Shown: one piece after another, positions 57,001-64,000 of the stretch | How positions within the stretch are numbered: the first letter of the stretch is position 1 | How the letters are laid out: each line of letters starts with the position of its first letter | Notes under the pieces: generated by a model | The model's input: only the letters and a program-made list of their open reading frames with translations | Databases searched by the model: none | Told to the model about the DNA's origin: nothing | DNA from: Dryas octopetala | Lineage: Eukaryota; Streptophyta; Magnoliopsida; Rosales; Rosaceae | DNA length: 64,000 bases | Reading direction: 5' to 3' | Assembly: GCA_963921425.1 (NCBI GenBank) | Contig: OY992833.1 | Span: 19,447,738-19,511,737 of the forward strand | Made by a program: the position numbers and the translations under genes

Positions 57001-57599
57001 AGGACGGATGACCAAGTCGGCGATGCCACAACCAAATATTCTTCTGATTTTCGGAGGAACCATCACTAACTAGACTCACAATGCCACGACCATCTGAAGC
57101 GGAAACCCCACTATCCAGATAGTACAATCCACCACTCTTGCTACCACTGCCAATCTTCTCCTTGGTATGAATATCCTGGAAAACACAATGGGTAGGAAAG
57201 AATGTGGCCACACAATTATGAGTTTTGGTTAGTTGACTAACAGAAATAAGGTTACAATTTAAGGAAGGAACAAACATCACATTATGTAAAGACAAATCAG
57301 ATGAGAAGCATACCGTGCCGCCCCCTAGAACAGGAGATGACACACCATTGGCATTAACAATAAATGGTTTAGGACAGACAGATGAAAACTGACTAAAAAC
57401 ATAACGATACCAGTACAAGCAGAAGTACTCAAAGCAGAGTTAGAGATACCCGACTTGACAACAAAGTTGGAGGAATTAACAGAGTTCACCCTGGAATGCA
57501 GCATTTTTTTTTTCCTTGCACAAAGAGAGTGTCCACCGCACAGCTACAGTAAAGCAAAAAATAACAATAGGCCACTGACCAGCAGGTGGAGACGCGCCC

Positions 57600-58030
57600 A
57601 GGCAGATGGGTCACCGTGCATAGTCGGCCGGAGACGCACACATGCAGACGGAGCAGAGAGAGAGGACGGTGCAGTGGGTCGGCGCACAAGGTGGAGGCGC
57701 GGCGTCTCTCGGTGCAGTGGGTCGGCGCACAAAGGATCGGTCAGCACGCAGAGAATCAGACAGCGTCAGCGTCGGCGTCGGCGTCGTTGTGATGGTGCTG
57801 TGACGATGGTGGGTCGACGGGAAACGGCGTCGGCGTCACTGCTGGTCGACAGAAAGTGGAGGCGCGGAGGCAGAGGCGGAGCTGCGACTTGCTGGTGGTT
57901 GACACGAGCGACGGGGTAGGTGGGCAGGCGACGGCGTTGCTGCTGGTGGTTGACGCGAGCGACGGGCAGGCGGGCAGGCGACGGCGTCGCTGCTGGTCGA
58001 TGTATGGCGGATGCGCGCAGGCAGAGGAAG
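57600..58030. repeat. GC-rich repeats in the copia leader
   Basis: GTCGGCG hexamer-like runs (near 57760-57785) and two to three copies of a roughly 55-bp unit built on GCGACGGCGTCGCTGCTGGT (57890-58000). The composition is quite unlike the rest of the element. Open frames on both strands here are composition artefacts. Confidence 0.7.
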
Positions 58031-58040
58031 AGCGTCGTGG

Positions 58041-58284
58041 TCGGCGTCGCTGATGGTGGAGAGTTCGGCCAGTGTCGGAGTGAAGGAGTCGTCGGCGATG
58101 CAGAAGAGGCTTCAGAGGCTGAGTCGGAACGTGTCTGAGGCAATCACGTCGCTCAAGAACTCGCTGAATCTCGACTCGGCGAGTGACTCGGCAACGGCGT
58201 CGTCTAAGATCGAGAGCTGTAGGAAGTTCGTGTGGGGCAGTGTGGTGGAGGGCTGGTGTTTCAGCAGTGAAGGTGAACAGTAGG
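58041..58284 (+). pseudogene. Host-like first-exon fragment inside the copia element
   Basis: On the strand opposite to the retrotransposon genes a frame runs MVESSASVGVKESSAMQKRL, then QRLSRNVSEAITSLKNSLNL, and later SSKIESCRKFVWGSVV. It has the balanced composition and heptad-like pattern of a real cytosolic protein, unlike the repeats beside it, and a potential donor site follows. It looks like the N-terminal exon of a host gene captured by the element. I do not recognise the parent gene with confidence. Confidence 0.55.
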
Positions 58285-58364
58285 ATTTCTAAACAGTAGA
58301 ATTTTTTTTCTGGAAAAAATTCTTCAAAAAACCAGTAGAATGGAAAAACCATGCTCTGATACCG

Positions 58365-58536
58365 TGTACAGAGAAGGTGTAGGTTTAGGGTTTTCAATAT
58401 TATTTCTGCTTAAAAGAATAAGACCACAAAGTGTGGTTTATATACATGGGCCTATAACTAAAATACAGGAATTAATAAATCACTTAATTAATTCTAATAA
58501 TTACACAATAATCACATGTGTTGACTCACACCAACA
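58365..58536 (-). repeat. Copia LTR (upstream in element sense)
   Basis: 172 bp, TGTACAGAGAAGG ... CACACCAACA on the + strand, about 98% identical to the other LTR. Confidence 0.93.
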
Positions 58537-59878
58537 ATTGTTTCCCACTTAAACACATAAACGTGAGGCCCCTTATAAGTTTCTTGTGAATTCTTGTTGC
58601 TGATGAGGGGTGGCATCACTAACTTGTAGGGTATAGTCCTCACTCCCTTTAGTACTTAAAGCTAGGGTACCCATTTCGTATCATTGTTATCCATTCATTT
58701 TCTGTGGATCAAATGAGTATGTACTTTCCTTATATATATATATAAGCTAGCCTTCCTAGCGACTTTCATCGAGCACTCATAAGATAAAAGATAACGTTTT
58801 CTTTGACATATTGTTCACGACTTCCAATTTAAGAATCACACATGTAAATAATAATTTATCTTATTAATAGTTCTCATTGACATTTTGTCTAAAAAAAAAA
58901 ATCCTATAGAGGGTATCTATTATTGTTTTTAGTTGCTTAAATTGAGTTTAAATTGATAAATATATGTATAGAGAGATTCAAAACATTTTATATTATATCG
59001 CAAGGTTTAATATTCTCAATGTGGAATATACTTTCAACACGCCTCCTTTGTGACTTTGAGCAACTTATATGTTAGTGACATGAAACATGTGTGGCTAAAT
59101 GATAATTAGACCTAATAGGTGAATTGCATAGTCTGATATCATATAGAAGTTTTGAGTATCAAACCAAAACTAATTTGACAATGAATGAAAGAGACCTTAT
59201 ATGTATTGTAAGGGAAGGCTAGCTTAACATTTGAGGTGTGGAAACATCTCAACAGCTAGTTGTTTAGATTTAATGTGTATCCGCAATGGATGGACAACTT
59301 GATCACCTCATTAATTATATAGTATGAACTGTGCTCTTGAAGAACTACATATGCATGCATGATTGAGATGGCAATAGGGACTCTTGCGGTGGGATAATGC
59401 GAAGGTCTATATCAGTGGAAAAAAAAAAAAGATGATGGAATGGCCCCTTCCCATGAATTTCTTTAAAGCGTCCAAAATTCTGGTATACTAGCTAACAACA
59501 CTAGACTACTAGTCCAGAACTTCATTTTCTCGGGGGTCTCAACTTTTTTTCAACAGTTCAATTTCTGTCATATTTTGCACAATTATAAGTTCCAGCTAGA
59601 AGCTGTATTAGACTATTTTGATTGATAATAAGTGCTGATTCCACGTAGTACTTACGCTGCAGTACTAAAATTTATGTTCTGCGGGATCAATATTGCACTA
59701 TATATGCAGGCCGGATTCTGATGTGAAAAATGTGTGCTGCTTATAGTTTGGATATATTTAACTATAAAAAATGCAAGAAAAGTATGAGAGAATAAAGGGT
59801 AAGTGACCTGAAGATTATTAAAAGAGATCCTCCTCATTATACTCGTGTGCTAACAAATGATATCGTTTTAAATTATCA

Positions 59879-59938
59879 TTTTGCAATTGTGTTTATATTT
59901 AAAACTACGTAGTTTTGAATATAAACACAATTGCAAAA
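59879..59938. repeat. 60-bp palindrome
   Basis: The two halves pair at 29 of 30 positions around ACTAC|GTAGT at 59908/59909, with no spacer. The half reads TTTTGCAATTGTGTTTATAT and on. The only mismatch is 59900/59917. It could extrude as a cruciform; it may be a minute foldback element. Confidence 0.9.
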
Positions 59939-60204
59939 GTAAAAGCAGAGATGATGAGATTATGGGTTATCTAGCTACAACTTATGTGCAAAGAATAAAG
60001 TGACTGCTTAAACACTAATTAATTAACATGGATGCATGTATATCATCAGTGCTCAATTTCCTTATTTTGAAAAGACTATACTAGGTCTGTTTATGAATGA
60101 ATAAGGACAAAACTAGTAATGTTTCCTCATCGATCGTGGCATATATGCTTTTGATGTGCCAATTTATCAATGAGGGTATTGATATCACATGATCATATCA
60201 ATCT

Positions 60205-60310
60205 ATAAATTGTACATGCATCCCTTAAATGGAAAACGATTCATATATATAAACTGTACATGCATCCCTTAAATGGAAAACGATTTATATAAACTGCACA
60301 TGCATCCCTT
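60205..60310 (+). repeat. 3-copy tandem repeat, about 43 bp
   Basis: Three units around TGTACATGCATCCCTTAAAT, the last partial and diverged (CTGCACATGCATCCCTTAAT). Confidence 0.85.
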
Positions 60311-60707
60311 AATTAATATATGCACGACATTACAGTTTGCACACTATTTCTCTCTTTTTTTGGCATAACAATATTTTGTCCGCATATATGATTCACGCAT
60401 TTTCATCATCGCTAAAGTTGGCTGCCCTTACCTTGTTTTGGACGCATTATGCTTTCTTTCTTAGATATGCCTATTTGAATGTTTCGATGCATGCATTCAG
60501 GATAAGCATGAATAGCCCAAACTTCTGGTGCATGTTGCATGTAATAGGTTAGTATTCAGATGAGGATGGTATATGCTTTCACGAATATTCCAAACTTTAA
60601 TTTGGTCTGATGTTAGAGTTAGGATTACATTTTTAGACAACCGTAGTTAACAACATTATATGACAGGTGGGGTCCAATCACTTATTATATGAGCTATTAT
60701 AATCGAT

Positions 60708-60842
60708 CAGTTGCGTAATTCACACATCACTTATTACATAATGTAATATAATCAGTTACGTAATTCACACATCACTTATTACATAATGTAATATAATCAG
60801 TTACGTAATTCATACATCACTTATTACATAACGTAGTTTTAT
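60708..60842 (+). repeat. 3 x 45-bp tandem repeat
   Basis: Units start at 60708, 60753 and 60798 and contain CAGTTACGTAATTCACACAT and CACTTATTACATAATGTAAT. The first two are almost identical and the third has begun to diverge. Confidence 0.9.
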
Positions 60843-62900
60843 GATTTAAAAATATAATCATTTTAGTAATATTGATTTCGTTCATGTAATTAAGCTACAT
60901 AAATGATCATCTTTGGCTTCTAAATGATCACTTAATGTTCTAACCTTTCAATATTAGCTAGGTTCATCCTAAATTCAATCAATTAATGTAAATCTCTATA
61001 CCTCACCTAGCTTCAGGTAATACAAATAGATCGCCATTTGTATGTGAAAAGGCATCACTTAGAAAAACAATTTTCTAATCTTAGAAATAATTACAAGCTT
61101 TTGCTTACCTATTCTTCATTTTCTTTGTTGTCTACAAATGCCTCCCTTTAACCAATTGTTGCAAGGCTTAGCAATGCCGACAAAAAAATGAATTAATTTA
61201 TCTTTATAAGATCCTTGGTGTAGTGCTTACACTGTAAACTCTCTAATGGGTTTTCGGTGCATTACACTCAGTGATCATGGTGCTATTAATTTGATCATGG
61301 AATGTTAGCTAGGCCAAATTAATTTCTTGTTGTGACATCAGCTTGATGCTACATCAAATTATTGGTTCAACAATATTCCAATTGTGGATGTGGACAGATG
61401 TTAAATAACAATAGCAGAGTATGAATTGCCCTGTTAGAAATGAGAGGTTAATGAATTAAATACACAGATCGACCCACATAATCAAGGACTGAGCCAAGAA
61501 TATGTTGCATACATCCACTATTTTTCTTTCTTCCTTTGCTCACTTGCTTTAGTGCTACTGTCTCTTTCAATTTTTCACATATACTCTGCTAATCATATAC
61601 ACCCAAGTGGTCCTTTAATTTTCTTTTATCACTCATTAATTTTCACGTTTCCCACTCACTAAAAAGGCTTCTTTTAATTTGTCTTTCTCCTACAATTGAA
61701 TTGGTAAAATGTATGACAAACCAAACCGGTCTGTGCTAATTCGGTCCAAGTAGGTTGAGTTGTGTCGACGTCCATATCAACCCGGTTCAACTTATAACTC
61801 TAAATATTATTATTTCTGTAGTTAATTTTAACAATGATATATATACTCACCCATTTTCACGGTTTATATTAGTAAAATTCGATATAGGCTAGCACCTAGA
61901 GGTTATGAGCAGACCAAAAATTAATGATGAAAATGCATGTATATGCAAGAATTGGAGATTGACAAAAGTAGAAGGACAAAAATTTTGCAAGTGACATGGA
62001 TTTTGGTTTTGATTGAACATGTCTCCATGATGCTTGGACAAGTTGACCCCAAGAATGAAAGCTAGGCCGTAGCCTCGAGGCTGAAGTAGTCTGCAATGGT
62101 TGAATATATCAAGGGTCTTTATCAGATGAAAGGAAGACATGACCCATAAGCACCCATTACCCAAGCCATCGGAGAAGATATTATGCTTCAAGCTTCTAGT
62201 TCTATCTTAATAGTACTTCACTGAAGCACTTCAAGTACGGCAGCTGACAGCTCTTTTCCAACTTATTTAGCTACCAAATAGCAGCCTTAATTTTTCTTTT
62301 TCTTTCTCCGTTCTTTTTCAAATATCATCACTCACTCAATCTTTTTAAGTCCTCACATTTTTTTTACGTGAAATTTTTCTCTCAACAATATCAATATATA
62401 ATGCTAAACACACTCACCTTCCTCTCACATTCGATCTCCATATAATTTTATTTTTTTTGAAAAAAAAAAACTATATTTTTTCCGCAAAACATCCCATAAG
62501 ATTACCAAAACACTCTTACCATATATGCTTAATTTTCTTTTCCTGGCTCTACAACTGCTAATGCCTCGGTGTTAACACCATACTAATATATATAAGCCCA
62601 TGAGTAAAATTTATTCTCTAAAACCCGCTTACAAAGCTAGGAAAGAGTGTCCATACACTTGAACTTACCCTACATATTTCACAATCTCCCTCAACGTCAG
62701 GGCTAGAGTCACTTGGTAGTGCCCCTCCATGCACGACTAGATCGAGATACGAACCCAACATATATTTAATTTTGTGGTACACCTGCTCTAAAACCATGTA
62801 AAGCCCATGTGTAGCACTTACATATTCTTGAAATTAAACAGGTTTTCCAGGAAATTAAGAGCACGTGTCATGTGCATGTTTAGGGTACTCTTCCCCTGAA

Positions 62901-64000
62901 AAGTAGGAGTTAGTTTTCCAACCGTAACTCACAAGCCAAATTCCTGACGGCTAGGGTTAGGGTGTTTTCCATCCCATCGTGATCGCTGGGTTCCAATCCT
63001 TGTTTGTGAATTTCTGTGCTCTGTTTGTGAATCAGTATTGAACCAAGTCTTGATCTTTGAACCATGGAAGAAGTCGAAACCAGTTTTGCGAAGTCACTGA
63101 TACTCACAGAAGAAGAGGTCGACGCAATCCCCATTGCCAAGCCAAACACCGATACCAACCAGGAAGTACTACGGCGAAGCCTGGTTGGCCAAGTCCTGAC
63201 ATCAAAGTCTTTCAACAGAACAGCCTTCAAGAACACCATGCTCAAACTCTGGGATGCCATGGGTCATGTCTCGGTCAAAGATCTAGGCCCCAACCTCTTC
63301 CTCTTCACATTCACTTTCGTGGAGGATAGAGAACAGATCATCAGGCAGGCACCATGGACATTTGATAAGGCATTAGTACTCTTGGAAGAACCGAGTGGGG
63401 GTATCTCCCCATCCCAAATGAATCTGAAATTCGCTGATCTTTGGGTCCAGTGCCATAACCTCCCCTTTAACTACATGACTGAGGAGATCGGAAAAATTAT
63501 TGGGGATGGCATCGGACAATGCCTGGAAGTTGCGGGTGGTTTTGAGGCACACTTGGTAGGGCGCTTCCTGCGCATCCGAGTTCGCATTAACGTATCACGA
63601 CCCCTCCCACGAATCAAGAAGATTATAATAGATGAAGGAGTATTAATTACAGCGGAATTCCGGTACGAACGTCTACCCCCATTCTGTTTCGATTGTGGAC
63701 GGATTGGTGACAACTCTAAGGGCTGCCCCTTTGTTACAGACGAGCAGAAGAAAAACCCAATCAAACAATGGGATGCCTGGCTCCATGCAAAGGGAGAACC
63801 GGGAAAATTCACTCCGACTGAGTTTGGCAGAGCGGATGAGAACCCGGAGGAAGTTGATGCTGTGATAGAAGAAGTGGTGGCAAGAGAACTACGAAACAAA
63901 AGGGGACACAGATGAGCTCATACTATCCTACTTGAGGAGGATGTGGGGCCAGGAGGGGCTGCTACTTCTAGAGCCAATAGAATATCAGATCTTGAGAACC
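62901..64000 (+). mobile_element. L1-type LINE, 5' portion (runs off the window)
   Basis: A sense-strand plant L1-type element is indicated by ORF1 at 63064. The GC-richer leader from about 62915 is probably its 5' UTR. The exact 5' end and target duplication could not be seen, and ORF2 (endonuclease/reverse transcriptase) would lie beyond the window. Confidence 0.7.
63064..63915 (+). CDS. LINE ORF1-type protein: DUF4283 and zinc knuckle
   Basis: 283 codons starting MEEVETSFAKSLILTEEEVD with ATG in a good context. Residues about 30-160 form a DUF4283 domain (FNRTAFKNTMLKLW, FTFTFVEDREQIIRQAPWTF, DLWVQCHNLPFNYM). The region KIIGDGIGQCLEVAG and RIRVRINVSRPLPR follows, then a zf-CCHC_4 knuckle at residues 208-221, CFDCGRIGDNSKGC. 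The knuckle's histidine is replaced by Asp (C-x2-C-x4-D-x4-C). These proteins bind nucleic acid and are thought to form the LINE RNP. The frame ends at TGA 63913-63915, but the same frame stays open afterwards (AHTILLEEDVGPGGAATSRA), so the stop is probably premature. Similar DUF4283 proteins are also annotated as stand-alone host genes, a less likely alternative. Confidence 0.8.
   Translation: MEEVETSFAKSLILTEEEVDAIPIAKPNTDTNQEVLRRSLVGQVLTSKSFNRTAFKNTMLKLWDAMGHVSVKDLGPNLFLFTFTFVEDREQIIRQAPWTFDKALVLLEEPSGGISPSQMNLKFADLWVQCHNLPFNYMTEEIGKIIGDGIGQCLEVAGGFEAHLVGRFLRIRVRINVSRPLPRIKKIIIDEGVLITAEFRYERLPPFCFDCGRIGDNSKGCPFVTDEQKKNPIKQWDAWLHAKGEPGKFTPTEFGRADENPEEVDAVIEEVVARELRNKRGHR

Larger units (their letters stand above)
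53916..58536 (-). mobile_element. Ty1/copia LTR retrotransposon
   Basis: A 4.6-kb element read on the - strand with two 172-bp LTRs and the 5-bp duplication ATTGT (53911-53915 and 58537-58541). Next to the upstream LTR is CGGTATCAGAGCA (58351-58363 region), the usual primer site complementary to initiator methionine tRNA. Next to the other LTR is the purine tract ACTTGAGGGGAAG. Recognised parts: pre-integrase and integrase (about 56.6-57.1 kb; FIDDCTRMTWVYLLKHKS), reverse transcriptase (about 54.9-55.6 kb; CRWVFAVKHKADGSVERYKA, YVDDM) and RNase H (about 54.3-54.6 kb; SRSSAEAEYRG). The LTRs differ at about 4 of 172 positions, so it inserted recently (order of one million years). It is broken, with roughly two or three breaks. 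Short LTRs and size would fit the Ale group, but that is uncertain. Confidence 0.93.
58542..62900. other. Gene-poor intergenic DNA
   Basis: About 4.4 kb without a gene I can support. It holds a (TA)n run near 58733-58744, the palindrome at 59879, two small tandem arrays (60205 and 60708) and T-rich stretches. On the - strand a 100-codon frame covers 61889-62191. It has no recognisable domain and is not called. Confidence 0.5.

Noticed and set aside
57455-57919. 154-codon + strand frame in the copia leader
   Set aside because: Covers GC-rich repeats with no domain and strongly biased composition. Only the 58041-58284 part looks like real coding DNA.
61889-62191. 100-codon - strand frame, considered as a gene or small-RNA precursor
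   Set aside because: No domain, no clear hairpin with a known miRNA, and no splice context. Could be revisited with transcript data.
1-64000. CRISPR arrays, rRNA, tRNA genes, prokaryotic operons
   Set aside because: None recognised. The window is plant nuclear DNA and the tandem repeats lack the direct-repeat/spacer pattern.

Overview
The window is nuclear DNA of a flowering plant, most likely a woody eudicot. AT-rich intergenic DNA is full of plant transposons (Ty3/gypsy Tat, Ty1/copia, CACTA, hAT, Mutator-like, PIF/Harbinger, L1-type LINE), and the genes have plant-type GT-AG introns. The NLR genes resemble the At1g50180-like class that is expanded in Rosaceae. That family assignment is inference.

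Layout. 1-5.6 kb: intergenic DNA with a Mutator-type foldback MITE and a decayed PIF/Harbinger element that keeps the ends of both of its genes. 5.7-9.1 kb: a small two-helix membrane protein gene (+) converging with a seven-exon PMP22 gene (-) of the Mpv17/PMP22 peroxisomal membrane family. 9.4-13 kb: two long foldback elements, a purine-rich tract and low-complexity DNA. 13.5-14.8 kb: a complete four-exon PLAC8/PLANT CADMIUM RESISTANCE (PCR) gene (-). 15.3-27.2 kb: a very young Tat-lineage gypsy element with identical-length LTRs, a gag-pol frame on the - strand and a known-type accessory gene on the opposite strand. 28.9-38.7 kb: remains of a second PCR gene split in its third intron by a CACTA element (28978-38614), itself split by another CACTA (29328-35719). 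Both CACTAs carry exons captured from unrelated host genes. 38.9-49 kb: a tandem duplication of a CC-NBS-LRR gene. The first copy is a pseudogene, the second is intact, and each copy has a hAT insertion whose empty site is preserved in the other. 49.8-51.4 kb: a third PCR gene, complete (-). 52-52.8 kb: a Mutator-like element with a GC-rich cargo. 53.9-58.5 kb: a young copia element holding a piece that looks like a host first exon. 58.5-62.9 kb: gene-poor DNA with a 60-bp perfect-type palindrome and short tandem arrays. 63.1 kb to the end: the 5' part of an L1-type LINE on the + strand.

The host genes are therefore PMP22, three members of a PCR cluster (two alive, one dismembered), one intact NLR with a dead tandem twin, and one unclassified small membrane protein. 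I did not see a clearly undescribed gene system. The strongest novelty lies in the nested, cross-validated transposon history and in the captured host exons. All exon boundaries were read by eye from GT/AG sites and frame continuity; no transcript data were available.
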